A stretch of DNA of 64,000 nt. Source: Chelonoidis abingdonii. Lineage: Eukaryota > Chordata > Testudines > Testudinidae. The notes beneath the pieces were generated by a model. That model had not been told where the DNA came from. It worked only from the letters and a program-made list of their open reading frames with translations, and ran no database searches. The translations under genes and the position numbers were made by a program. Positions 44,260 through 56,814 of the stretch are shown here, piece after piece. Each line of letters starts with the position of its first letter. The stretch's first letter is position 1. The stretch spans positions 63,954,224-64,018,223 of the forward strand of contig NC_133777.1 of NCBI RefSeq assembly GCF_003597395.2, given 5' to 3'.

Positions 44260-46612
44260 AGAGAGAGAGAGAGAATTGCACTTGAATGGGTTTATTTTCT
44301 CTTCTGATAAGACACAGAAAGCAGTATTGGGATGAGCAAGGATCTGTTGTCACTTCTGTTCAAAGTATACTAGAAGCTGGTGCTGGAGATGGGGAGACAG
44401 TCTGGGTTTCGGTACTGTCCCTCATGGTGACATGTTTTTAATTTGATCACTTACCTTTGATTGTCGGACTAAGATTGGGGCACCATGCTGAACTAGTTAG
44501 TTAATTAATAAGAGTGGGGTGATGTTGGGATTGGGGGCAATCAAAGCAAAAGGAAGCATTCTGCCCTTTCAGTGAGTGGATTCACCCTTTTGTGACAGGG
44601 AATGTAGAAGTCTTATTGGATTCTTGGCTCTTTTATGTGTCCAGGTAAAAGCTGTAGATAAGAATATATTTTCCATCTTTGCTTAGCAGGGTGGTTGTGA
44701 CCTTGCCGTTATTATCGGTGCTTTTGTCATCTCCTTTTCTGATTACTGTTATGTACATTGGGTTACACCAGAAGACCATTCAGAAACTTTAATGCAAAAT
44801 GCAGTTGCCACTTGTCCTTCAGGGAATGTGTTATATCCATGTCCCAGAGATGTGCTGGCTTCTGATTTGCCTCTGCATGATATTAACAATGCTAGTTTTG
44901 AGCTGCAGTATCCTGCAAGATTTTGGTCATAATAATTAGTATCATGTTTGAGCTAACAATCCCTAACTTTAGACATCAAAGGGTAGGAGTTAGGCTTTTC
45001 CAGTGAAGTCATTTCCCTCCTGTTGGAGCTCAAGTTTATTGACCCTCCAAGTAGTCAACAAGTCTTCTCAATTAACTCACAGGCCATTTCAGAGTAGTGG
45101 ATTGGGAAGTATCTTTTTTTCCAATGTTAGGTTCATTTTCATTATACTGGATAATTTAAAAAGTCTTATTGCTCGTGAATGCAGAGAATTATAGGTGAAC
45201 AATAGAAGTCTATTAAAAATATTTCACCAGCTGAAGCCATAGAGTCAAAGGATTCTTATCCACAGCCTTATAAATCTACACTCTATATAGCACTATTAGT
45301 AGTAAATCCTTTTTTCAGAGGATATCTAGAAAACAGAAGATGAGAGGTCTGGCCTCAAATTTACTGTATGATTAAGTTTATCATCAGTACCCTGCCTATA
45401 TACCACAAACACAGAGATACAAGCACCCTTCCAAACCCATAGAAATAAATACATGAACAAACCAACCAAAAGCCATCTGTTAATTTTATTTGCACGAGCA
45501 TTTTGAAACCCTTCGTTTAAAATAAAATATCATGTTAGTCATCACTCCCCGACCACATGCACATTTGAAATCTATGAAAAAAAGAATTTGAATATATGTG
45601 GTTACTATTAAACACCAATAAACATTAGAAACACAAGGAAAAGTTAAACAAAAGAACACTATGAAATACAATCAGAATGGAAAAGTATGAATAAACAATC
45701 GGCACAAGGAAAATAACGGGCTACACTCTCTCCACTGCCAAAAGAGAGTTTGACCAACTACTTCTGTGTCCTCCAGTCTTTTTCCAAACTCCTTCTTCAC
45801 CCTCTACCATGCAATTTCTCTCATCTCCAAGATTTCAATCACATTCCAGGATGCAGGTCTATTAGACTGGGAAGCAGTGTCCCTTTTATCCTTGAAATTA
45901 TGTAATAATATCCTCGTACAACACTTGAGCTTGCCTGATGCCCCTCAGCTCTTCCTTCTTCTATCTTTGCAACATGAGTGTGTATGGGAACACTGCAAAT
46001 CTGAAAGAGAAGGGAAGGTTATGCCATGCTGGTGTGACCGTTGGACATTGACTCAACAGTTATAGTTATTTTATTGTTCATAAAGTAAGGGCATTGTCTG
46101 CACACATAAAGAACAGCTAGATAAAAAGCCTGCCTACAGTACACAGATGTTTTGCAAGAAATTCTACCATAGCACACCTTAGCAAAACTCCTCTACACCA
46201 TGACTAATGATCAAACAAGATACTGATTATCAAACCTGAAATAATATAAAGCTTTACTTACAGCCTGGGAAGAGCAAGATCCACAATTGTATCCCATCCT
46301 GGTCTCCACTGGTGGTTGCAGGGGCCATGTGCAGCCTGTTAAAGGTTACCAGCTGTTCCTGGGTCATTGGGATTGCTACTTTGATGGTGCATCTTGTTGA
46401 TTTGTAGCTATACATCAAATGTGCATTATTTAGTTATATTTCTGAATAGCGCCTATCTAAAATGCTAGGTACCAGTACAGTAATTATAGTACGAATATAT
46501 TCCTGGATCAATATAGAAAAAAGAAATACCCCACAGAAAAATGAAACCTTCAACCTCAGTCTATACAGTCAGCCCCTCTATTCCTATGTCAGTGAAAATT
46601 TGAGAAATTAGC
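44260..46612. other. Non-coding stretch without recognised features
   Basis: A short (GA)n run occurs at about 44261-44273. Otherwise nothing supportable. Confidence 0.4.
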
Positions 46613-47150
46613 TGTGACATTGCAGTCTATATGATTTTATAAAAATATTCTAATGAGTTAATATAATGTAACTGAAATATGCTTCATGCAAAAGGTCTCT
46701 GGTAAGGTATCATTACAAAGGTTAGAATCTACTGAGTGTGTTCATCCTATTTGTATAAATGTATCACTCTTCTATCTGACACTAGAAATATGAAATATAA
46801 CTCTGAGGGCCTATTGTAATTATGCAAAGTGTGGGCCATTAATGGTGGTTTGGAATCTTGATGACTCCCTTTAACCAGGACAATTGTTTGCAGATGGGTG
46901 TGTTTTACCTGTAAGTCTTCCCTGTATATGTGTGTGCTGGCAAGTGGGTAATGAAGTCTTGCAGTGATCATGTCACCTGAACTGGAATCCATCTTTAACC
47001 TGGTGTCTTTCCATTGAGAAGGAGGGGTGGGAACCCAGAGAGGGACAAAGGATTCTTGCCTTATGCAAAAGATATATAAAGGGGTGGAACAGAACAAAGG
47101 GAGGAGATGACCCATCTTGAAGAATCCCCACCTGAGCTGGAACAATCTAC
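46613..47150 (+). mobile_element. LTR-retroelement LTR, plus orientation, 3' truncated
   Basis: It starts TGTGACATTGCAGTC and includes a TATATAAA box at 47073-47080, then 'cagaacaaagggaggagatg' and 'ctgagctggaacaa', where it stops matching the family. The part after the R region is missing. It shares its first ~85 bp and its last ~60 bp with the inverted neighbour copy. The retroviral or other LTR class is not determined. Confidence 0.7.
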
Positions 47151-47155
47151 GCCAC

Positions 47156-47935
47156 TGTGACGTGTTGGATCACAGAATCCACCTTGGGAGCTGCCACCTG
47201 ATGTGCCAAGACTACTTCTGGCCCTGCTCTCCCTGCCAGCTCGGGACCCCAATACCCTGTTTTGCTGAGCCAGACACTCCCGTCTGCTCCAACAAAGACC
47301 AAGGGTCTGAATTACTTGCCCCAAAGCCGCAGGTTTACCTGAAAACAGGTCACAGAAGTGTTCCTGTTTTTAACACTCAGATGCCCAACTCCCAATGGGG
47401 TCTAACCTCAAATAAATCCATTTTACCCTGTATAAAGCTTAGGCACGGTAAATTCATAAATTGTTCACCCCCTATAATACTGATAGAGAGATATGCACAA
47501 CTGTTTGATACCCCAGGTATTAATAACATACTCTGGGTCAATTAATAGGTAAAAAGTGATTTTATTAAAATACAGAAAGTAGGATTTAAGTGGTTCCAAG
47601 TAGTAACAGACAGAACAAAGTGAGTCACCAAGCAAAATAAAATAAAACACGCAAAATCTATGTCTAATCAAACTGAATACAGATAATCTCACCCTCAGAG
47701 ATGCTTCAGTAAGTTTTTTCCCTCTAAATGGACATCTTCCAGGACTGGGCAAAATTTTTCCCCTAGTACAGCTCTTGTTCCAGCTCAGGTGGTAGCTAGG
47801 AGATTCTTCATGATGGCTTCTCTCCTCCCTTTGTTCTGTACCTTACCGGAGACCTTTTGCATGAAGCATATTTCAGTTACATTATATTAACTTATTAGCA
47901 TATTTTTATAAAATCGTATAGACTGCAACGTCACA
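47156..47935 (-). mobile_element. LTR of the same family, minus orientation, internally deleted
   Basis: Read on the minus strand it begins TGTGACGTTGCAGTC at 47935 and ends GTCACA at 47156. It carries an AATAAA signal (complement at 47561-47566), but the segment equivalent to about 46700-47085 of the partner is deleted. Together the two copies cover the whole LTR. Non-coding; open frames here are incidental. Confidence 0.7.
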
Positions 47936-50900
47936 TTGGCTATGCATTGCAATGTGACCTGGAGATCAGCACATTAGGTCTCTGATAGATGAAAGCGGTA
48001 GGAGCAAGGAGACAGTTCCATATAACTGAAGACCTCTTGGGGAAAATGTGCTTCTGCCATCCTTTTCCTGTTTATACCAAATGGCTGTTTGTGATCAGCA
48101 AAGCTGCTTGAGCTATTGCTGCACTTGTGTCACAGAGAGTCCTCAAGCTACTTACCACTCTTAAAAGATCAAACTCACACCTCTAAATGCATCCAGAAAT
48201 GAATTGGAGGCCAGTACAGATGAGAGTATTAGAGTAATGTGGTCACCGTACCACCTGAAGTATCCAAATGGTCTGTTGGTGTAGCCCCATGTTGAGAGCA
48301 TTACCAAAATCTAGTCTTGGTGTGACAGCAGTGGGATTGTCTACAAGGAGGTCCACTTCCAAGAGGAAAGGTGGTACTTTCGGCTACTGCTTATACTTGG
48401 CTTCTTGTCGGAGTATGGAAATGCCAATAAGATCTTCAGGTTACAAACATCACTAAAAAAGAGCAAGAAAACTGCCCTTGTAGGGGGAATAATTATAATC
48501 TCTGTTTGGATGGGTGCCTAGCCTAGCAGCACCCCTCCTTCAGGCTTACCTGACAGAGCTTCAGCACACTACCCTGCTCTATTTAGTGTATGTAGTTAGT
48601 ATGCATCTTTGGTCATGGCAGGTCACCATATTCCAATTAACCAATGTCCCCAACTACAGCAATGCTCCCTTCTTCCTCACAATTCTTATCATTTTTATGT
48701 CTATGATATGTTTTCTTAGGTAATACAGGTTTATCTAATGCATTTATGTGACCCCCTTTCTGTAGTATCTGAGCACCTCACAATCTTTAATATATGTATC
48801 CTCACAATACCCCTTTGAAGTAGAGTACTACAGGCAATGTTTCCTGTACCCGAGTCGATATATATTCTACCTTTTGGATGGGTACAAATCTATGCAATGA
48901 TTTCTCCAGAACAGGCATATTTTTGCACAATGCTCTGTTGCTATATTATTTTAAGGACATTTTGTCATGATCCTTTTAGTGTGTTCTCTCCTGGAATACT
49001 GTGCAAATCGTCACTCATCTCTTCTCCACCCACCTCCCCCCCCGTACCCGAAAGAGCAGTCTCACTTTGACAGGACAGTGCTGTACCCTGCAAGGTATTA
49101 AAATGGTCCCAAATATCTTTCGGGATGACACAACAGGATAATAGAATCTCTTAACATTACAGCACAATCACTAGGACCTAGAGGACATTGTCTAAAATAT
49201 GACCAAGGCCATGTGGATGCCTTGTTTAGTTGTGGTGCTGTAAAATGGCAGGCTCAGTATTACACCAGTGTGAACTTAAGCCAAGACTTTCAAACGTCAC
49301 CAGTGATTTTGGATGCCTCAGTTCTTGGGTGGCCAACTTCATTTTTCACAGCGTAGTTGCTCAGTGGTTTCTGAAATTCAGGACCCAATTTGGGCACCCA
49401 AAAACAGAGGTACCCAAAATCACTAGTAACTTCTGCAAATTTTGCCCTAATGTATTAATAGACCTGCCCAGTTATAGAGTGATGTTAGTTGCCCATAGTA
49501 AATGAGACTAGAAAACACACCTGCTTTGTGTAACTTTATAGTGAGCGTTGCATCCACCTTTCTTTCATGCCAATCATCATGGTACCTTGGGGGCTGTTAT
49601 TTACATTAGATGAAAATACGAGGGAAGGTACACTATATGGTGTCCCAGTGACTGCACAATAGGGCTCTTCATTTCCACAATGATCCGTGATTGATTAAAT
49701 TACAATTTCCATGAAAAATAAGAAGGTTCTGAAATTAGAATTTGGACAATGGCCCTTCCTGAGATTTTAATTACATTCTGACGTATGATCTGAAAAATAC
49801 CTTGCCAATTGCGTCGCTTTTACAATAGGACTTTTTTGTTGCTTAGAAACCAAAGTAGTGTTCATGAAAAGTAGCATCCCCTATTGAAGATAGATGATGA
49901 TTTTTGCATTGTACCTTTTAATCCAAAGCACTGGCTAATGCAGAATGAGAGTATATCAATTCATGCTAGCCATCAGATTGAGACAGATATACTAACAGAC
50001 AAAGCAGATTCAAACATATATACTAACAATGGTCTAATTTGTAGGGACATTTGCAAGATTTTGTTTTGTTTTGTTTTATTCCTGGTTTGAGAGTCTTGTA
50101 AACAATATTATTCCCATGTCTTGTCCAAAAGAAACTTTTAGGACAACTTAAAATCAATTATACCTTCAAAAGTGACAGAAAAATTAGTGGAGAATGGATG
50201 ATCAGTATTTATATCTCTAATTTCTATATCAAATTTGCTCAGTTTACATGTCAACAACTGTTTTTCTTAACTGCCAGCAGCACTGAAAACTCTGCCTGTT
50301 ATCTGAAAATCCATCTGTGTTCTTTTTGCCTCTTACTTCATCACTAGTAAAATAGATTATACAATTATAACTGAGCAGACAGTTTAGTTTATCATATATA
50401 GAGAGAACAGAATCCAGATCTCTTTGTCATGATTATATGTCTGCCATGGCAATGCTAATAGTAGTAGAAACCTGTTTTTGTTGGTAAACAGATATGACTA
50501 ATAGAGATAGAGGGAGCTATTTTTTTAAGTGGCATCACTTTTCAGATAGTGACTTTTCTGTCTGTAACCTCACCAAATGTTACCTAGAATATGAAAACCG
50601 CTGCATATATTCCAATGAGTATGTTAATAAAGTTTAGAGAAGCAAAAACAACTTTGGTTTGGAAATAACAAAACTCATTTAGACTACAGTTTTTCCAGAC
50701 ATAATTTTCTCTTCAAACAACTGTATGTATCAGAAGTGGACAAGGAGGAAATTCTAGCAGTTTAAGTAAAGACAGATCCTTACCACAGAAAACACCAGTG
50801 GCCATGAGACAATTAACCAACTCTCCAGATCAGTTTTAGATGTGTACTGTTCTACTAAATGCCTTCTTGTTCACCTCAGTTTTCATAATTCTGAGAGTTG

Positions 50901-52834
50901 ATTTCTTCCTGCTATGGCTGTGTTACTTGGAAACCATACTTTGCCCAGTTCCAGTCACTTTCTGCTTAGCTTTACTTCGAGAATCCAGCTAACAGTTGAC
51001 AATATCCATTCTCTCCCATTTCTAGTTATGGAGCAAATCTTTCTCTCCAGCAGTGCATATGGACAGAGAAAAGGTTATTCTAGGTAGAAGGAACCTAGAA
51101 GGCACTGAAACATTAGACAGAGAGCATATTTCTTGCCCATGGAATTTGCACCAAAAATGCAAGAAGTTTGTAATTAAATACTTTTCATACTGTCTAAATG
51201 GTTTCAAAAGTTGAATGAAATGAACAATTTCATATTGCAATAGTTCTGCCAAAATGTGCTCCTTTTTTTAAAAAAAAAGTGAAACATCCCAAAATAAATA
51301 CTTACAAAATGAGTTTCTATTATTTTGTTTTAAATTGCAAGACATATTTGAGTAAAAATGCTTTATGCTCTTTATGTGAAAAGCTAGTCAGACATTATAT
51401 CATTTACAGAAAGTTAGCCAGAATAAACTAAGATCAGAGCAACTTTAAAATTCATCAAAAAGAATCTATTTCTCTTTTACAGTTGTTCTGGCTTCATTTT
51501 TTAAGGAAAAAATGCTAAAATATGAATGTTAAATAAATTACCTGTGTCCTTTTGTTATCACTTCGTTCAGTTCCTGACGAGAGCTACCTGTGTTAACTGG
51601 TGCACTCCTTTTAAAGATCAGAACAGGTTTTCTGATGACCATTCTGTGTGGCATCTCTTATGAAGGTGCTTCTTGTTGCTAAGAGATCAGTTGCTTAGAG
51701 ATGAAGGTTTTTTGGTTTTTGTGTGTGTTTTGCAATAGGTTGGGGAAGGAAGGGTGTTAAAAAGGGTAACATAATGAGGAATAATGGGATGATGTGAATT
51801 CCTTGAAAATGGGAGAGTTTTAGAAACAAGCTTCCTCACACTGAGATATATTAAGCAATCAAATAATTTCCTGCATAAATGCAAAGAAATGGAAGCTGCA
51901 GTACTTTGGATATTTAAAACTGAAATGGATAAAACAATATAAAATGTGTTGTATGGAGCAATCCTGAACTGGCAGCTGGATAACTAATGGGTCTTTTAAA
52001 GATCTAGCCTGTTTCTGACTGTATACAGATACAATACACATAACGACACATACGGGTTACACTGTCATAACGATTCTTTTGAGGAATTGCATACGCTGCT
52101 TGTTTCTTTTAAATTCTGTTTTATAGTGCTCCTAGTTATTTGTATAGCTACGGCCAACTTTGTAACTCTAATTTACCCTATGGAAATACAAATGAGTTAT
52201 TTTGCAGTTGCTTAAGATGTTGCTACAAGACACAGAATGCCCAATTTGCTTTGGAAAAAGATTTGCAGCTTTGTTAGAGGGCAAGATTAATAATAATACC
52301 TGAGGATAATATACCTACAGCAATTAATTATTCTCAAATCCAACACAGAGGTCACCCTCCCAAATTCTACCCAGACTGTATAAGAATGGCAAATCCTTAG
52401 TCAATTAGTGGCCGCTGCCAGTAATCTATGTAAGAAGACTCCAGGATTGTCACTCTGTGTGGTGTATCACTATGAAGCCTAGAGTGTCTGTATAATCAGT
52501 GTGAAGTAATGGAAACAACTACAAGCATGATTCTTTTTGTTCAAAATATCACCAGGTTCAATCATCACTGGGATTTGTGCTCTGTGACTGCCCAGTCTTT
52601 GCTGTGAGCCATTTTCAACTCATTGGTTTTCCTTATTACTGACAAGGGGACTGAAGCCAGCAAGATGGCAGCCATTGCCCTATAGTCTATCTCCATGTAG
52701 AAGTGAGGCTGCCCTTAATAAAGTTGGCTGCCACCTCCCACTGTTTTCAGTAAGATTGAAGCCATGCCCACTGTCCTGCTATGGTTCAGGGATGTAGACA
52801 GAACACAGGGACCTGATGAGCAGCAGTGACACTG
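47936..52834. other. Long non-coding stretch, few old repeats
   Basis: At 48735-48840 'tctgtagtatctgagcacct' and 'cctcacaatacccctttgaa' mark an old MIR/L2-like repeat. The rest shows no gene, transposon end or structured RNA I can support. Confidence 0.4.
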
Positions 52835-53150
52835 TGAAAGGTGGAAGAGTGAGGGCGAGCAGACAGTGGAGGGAGCAGAAGACAGATTTAGGGGCTGGAG
52901 GGGGACGTGGGGAACAAGGGGAGCCTGAGGAAGGAGAGAGGCTTCGGGAATGTGGGAGCAGGAATCCGAGTTAGGAGTTCCAGGAGGCTATGGGGGGCAG
53001 GGGAGGCTGAAGGCTAGGAAGGAGGCTGGGGGAGTACAGGGAGATAAGGGAGCAAGGGAGAGGTTGAGGTGGGTGCAGATGATGTGGGGACAGGAGGGAG
53101 GCTGAGGGGGATGCAGAGGACAGTTATGGGGGTAGGATGTGGAGGGAATA
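52835..53150 (+). repeat. Purine-rich (GGGAG) degenerate tandem region
   Basis: Over about 300 bp the plus strand is strongly G+A-biased, with recurrent 'gaggctga', 'gggagg' and 'ggaggctg' words at irregular spacing. Probably an eroded minisatellite or part of a GC-rich transposon. Confidence 0.55.
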
Positions 53151-53730
53151 AAATGGCAGCTCCCTTCAGCCTGGGTAAGGGGAGTCAGCACGAAACAGCT
53201 ACAGGAATCAGTGTTGCCAGCTCTCATGAGCTGATCATGAGTGGTGGGATTTTGGTGTCTTCAGGGGGGAGCTGTTGTGATGATGCAAGAAGCGCCTTCA
53301 AACTCACGAGATTCAGAGCTGTGTGAGAGAGCTTCAGGGCTGAGGACCTAGATCTGCCCTGCTACTGAGCCCTCCCTTCATCCGTGACCCTTTGACAGAG
53401 AGAGGGTCCTGGTGCAGTGGGAAGCAGGGGAGGGTGAATATGGGGAAGTGGGATCCAGGCAAAAGAGAAGCCCCTGGGCAGCAGGAGGTAGGCGAGTTGG
53501 GGAGTGGGGCTTCTACTTACCAGGCAGAAAAGTGCTGAGGCGGTAAAAAGTAGGCAAGTGTTTCTGCTGAGTCAAGACTGTAATAGGTAGTTTCCCTATC
53601 ACTGAGGTGAGGGAGAGGGTAAGTAAAGTCTCCAGGGAGAGGCATGCACTTTTTGTGTGAATTAAAGGTTGACATTTCAACCTGAAATTATCACACATAC
53701 ATTCAGAGAGGAATAGAGGGCAGTTAAAAA

Positions 53731-53853
53731 TAAGGTGACCAGACAGCAGGTGTGAAAAATCGGAATGGGGCTGGGGGGTAATAGTAGCCTATATAAGAAA
53801 AAGACCCCAAAATCGGGACTGTCCCTATAAGACTGGGACATCTGGTCACCCTA
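53731..53853 (-). mobile_element. 123-bp hAT-type MITE, perfect target duplication
   Basis: The ends TAAGGTGACCAGAC and TCTGGTCACCCTA are inverted. The target duplication gttaaaaa is identical on both sides (53723-53730 and 53854-53861). The interior is the reverse complement of the copy at 61848-61971, so the two belong to one family inserted in opposite orientations. Confidence 0.92.
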
Positions 53854-54163
53854 GTTAAAAAGTCCAGAGACAGACGATGGTGAAAACATACTTGAGTACG
53901 TCATCAGTACAGTGGTATACTAAGACTGGCAAAACGTACCTTGGTAATAAATACGTTTCATATTCAAATCGAAGAACTGGGAGGAGGGTGGGCCTGTTTT
54001 GGGTTAGGTTATATGAAATAATGTTGTCACATGTACATTGCAATTTGACAATGTGCATATTTTCTTTCTGCTTGTTGCCTAATATTTTCTTCCAGCAGAT
54101 ACTGTTGCTTCACATGACTTGGGCTTTCAGCCAGTTTACCTATAATTTCTCCAGATTAATTTA

Positions 54164-54292
54164 GAGCAGGTTAGACAAACGCCTGTCAGGGATGGTCTAG
54201 ATAATACTTAGTCCTGCCTTGAGTGCAGGGGGCTGGACTAGATGACCTCTCGAGGTCCCTTTCGGTCCTACTATGTTATTACATACAATGGG
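54164..54292 (+). mobile_element. CR1 LINE extreme 3' end
   Basis: 'gagcaggttagacaaacgcc', 'cagggatggtctagataata' and 'gaggtccctttcggtcctac' are the standard CR1 3' end in plus orientation. Confidence 0.85.
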
Positions 54293-54581
54293 CCAATTTA
54301 CTCTATTCCCCAGCGGGAACTTCTAGTGTTCAAAACCTCTGAAAATCAAGCCACTAGAGCCCATTTTCAGATGTGCTGGGTGTCTCCAGTTGAATCAATG
54401 AAGGGCAAGTGTGTTTGGCAACTTAAGAGTCAGGCTATAAGCATCGTAGGTTGGGCACCTAAACATGGTGACACCCAAAGTAAGGCCAATTTTTAAAATG
54501 CAGCCCTTAAACTTTCTCCACCTAGTTTTATCCATCTAGGAAGATATGAAAACATAACCATCTTTATAATGCTCTTTCAGA

Positions 54582-56720
54582 ACATAAGAACTTCAACATT
54601 GGTCACAACCGATGGTCCATCTAGCTCAGTATCCTGTCTCTGGCAGTGGCCAGTAGCAGAGCTTCAGGGGGAGCGTGTAGAACAGGACAGTTAGAGTAAC
54701 ACAGTTGTCTTCCTCTCCCAGTGTCTGGCAGTTGGAGGCTTAGGATCACCTTGAGCAAGTGGTTGCGTCCCTGACTGCTAATGCTAATAGCCATTGATAG
54801 ACCTATCCTCCATGAATTTATCTATTTTTTTAATCCAGTTATATGTCTGGCCATCACAATAGCAATGTGAATTATGCTCTGGTGAAAAAGTACTTCCTCT
54901 TCTTTGTATTAAACCTACTGCCTATTAATTTCATCAGGTGACTCCCTGGTATTTGTATTGTGGGAAAAAGTAAATAATGTTTCTCTATTCACTTTTTCCA
55001 CACCATTTGTGATTTTATAGATCTCCATCATATCCCCCCTTTGTAATTTCTTTTCTAAGATGAACAGCCCTAATCTTTTTAATCTCTCCTTGTATGGAAG
55101 CTGTTTCGTAACTTTGTTCTTCTTAGTTTCCCTTCTGCGAACCTTTTCCAGTTCTACTATACCTTTTCAGAGACGGGGCAACCACAATGTTCAAAATACG
55201 GGATTACCATGGTTTATATAGTGACATTTTGATATTTTCTGTCCCTTTCCTTATAGTTCCTAACATTCTGTTAGCCTTTTTGATCGTTGCTGTGCAATGA
55301 GTAGAAGATTTCAGAGAACTATCCCTGGTGATTCCAAGATCTTTTTCTTAAATGGTAACAGCTAATTTAGAAACCATCATTGTATTTGTGTGGTTGGTAT
55401 TATTTTTTTCCAATGTGCGTTACTTTGCACTTATCAGTGTTGAAGCTCTTCTGCCATTTTGTTGCTCAGTCACCCTTGAGATCTCCCTTGTAACTCTTTG
55501 CAGTCAGCTTTGGACTTAACTATCTTGAACAATAATCATCTGCAAACTTTGCCACTGCTGTTCATGCCACTTTACAGGTTGCTCCATTTTCCAGATCATT
55601 AATGAATAAAGTAGAACCTCAGAATTATGAACACCAGAGTTATGAAGTGATCAATCAACCACTCACCTCATTTGGAACTAGAAGTATGCAATCAGGAAGC
55701 AGCAGAGATCAAAAAGCAAACACAATTTAATGTACTGTATTAAATGTAAACTACTAAAGAAATAAAGGGAAAACAGCGTTTTTCTTCTGCATAGCAAAGT
55801 TTCAAAGCTGTATTAAGTCAATGTTCAGTTAACTTTTGAAAGAACAACCATAACATTTTGTTCAGAGTTATGAACATTTCAGAGTTACGAACAACCTCCG
55901 TTGTTGTGGTTCTACTGTATGTTGAACACCACCGATACCAGTACAGATCCCTGAAGGACCGTGCTGTTTTACCTCTCTCCATTGTGAAAGCTGATCATTT
56001 ATTCCTACCCTTTGTTTCCTATCTTTTAACCAGTTACTGGTCCATGAGAGGACCTTCCCTGTTATTCCATGACCATTCCGTTTCCCGAAGAGTGTTTGCT
56101 GAGGGATCCTGTCAAAGGCTTTCTGAAAATCCAGGTGCACTATATCAACTGGATTACCCTTATCCAATTGTTTGTTGACACCTGCAAAGAATTTTAATTG
56201 ACTGGTGAGGGATAGTAGAACTACAGTTTCTACCAGCTTGCCCGGTACTGAATTTAGGTTCACTGCCCTGAAATTGCCAGGATTACCCCAGAGTCCTTTT
56301 TAAAAACTAGCAGTCTGTTAGCTACTTTACAGTCATCCGGTACAGAGGCTTGTTTCAGCAACAGTTACATACGACAGTTAGTAGTTTTGCAATTTCTTAG
56401 TTGAGTTCCTTTCAGAACTCTTGGTGAATACCATCTGGTGGTGAGGACTTATTGCTGTTTAATTTATCTATTCTAAAAAACCTTTTCTACTGACATATCA
56501 GTATGGTACAGTACTTCAGCTCTGTTACCTACATCAGAGCTATCTTTTTTGGGCATCTCTCCCACATCCCCTGCAGTGAAGACTGATACAAGGAATTCAT
56601 TTATCTTCTCTGCAATAGCCTTGTCTTCCTTGAGTTCTCCTTGAACACATTTGTCATCTAGTGCCCCCACTGCCTGCTTGGCAGGCTTTCTGCTTCAGAT
56701 TCTTGGAAAGAAGTGGGCAT
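54582..56720 (-). mobile_element. Antisense CR1 LINE with RT domain, split by a mariner-type element
   Basis: The LINE 3' end is at 54582 ('agaacataagaacttc'). On the minus strand, 55922-56263 codes reverse-transcriptase blocks including VDIVHLDFQKAFDRIPQQTL (first catalytic Asp) and GKVLSWTSNWLKDRKQRVGI. Further 5', 56473-56670 codes an upstream RT segment (AIAEKINEFLVSVFTAGDVG). Frameshifts and stops show it is inactive. It is the longest CR1 copy in the window. The 5' edge is approximate. Confidence 0.88.
55609..55917. mobile_element. 309-bp Tc1/mariner (Tigger-like) MITE nested in CR1
   Basis: It opens AAGTAGAACCTCAGA and closes with the complement of CAGTAGAACCAC. A TA flanks each side (55607-55608 and 55918-55919). 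It interrupts a CR1 phrase that reads continuously when the insert is skipped. Inner words 'gagttatgaa' and 'gagttacgaac' repeat. Non-coding. Confidence 0.82.
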
Positions 56721-56814
56721 CTATATGCAGAATATCATTACAGCTATAAACCAGATTCTAAAAATAAGGGTAGAACTATGTTCTGTATGCTGTGATGGGT
56801 AAAGGGGGAAATTG

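Noticed and set aside
47117..47545. 142-codon open frame
   Set aside because: It crosses the junction of two inverted LTR copies and falls in LTR sequence without coding capacity.
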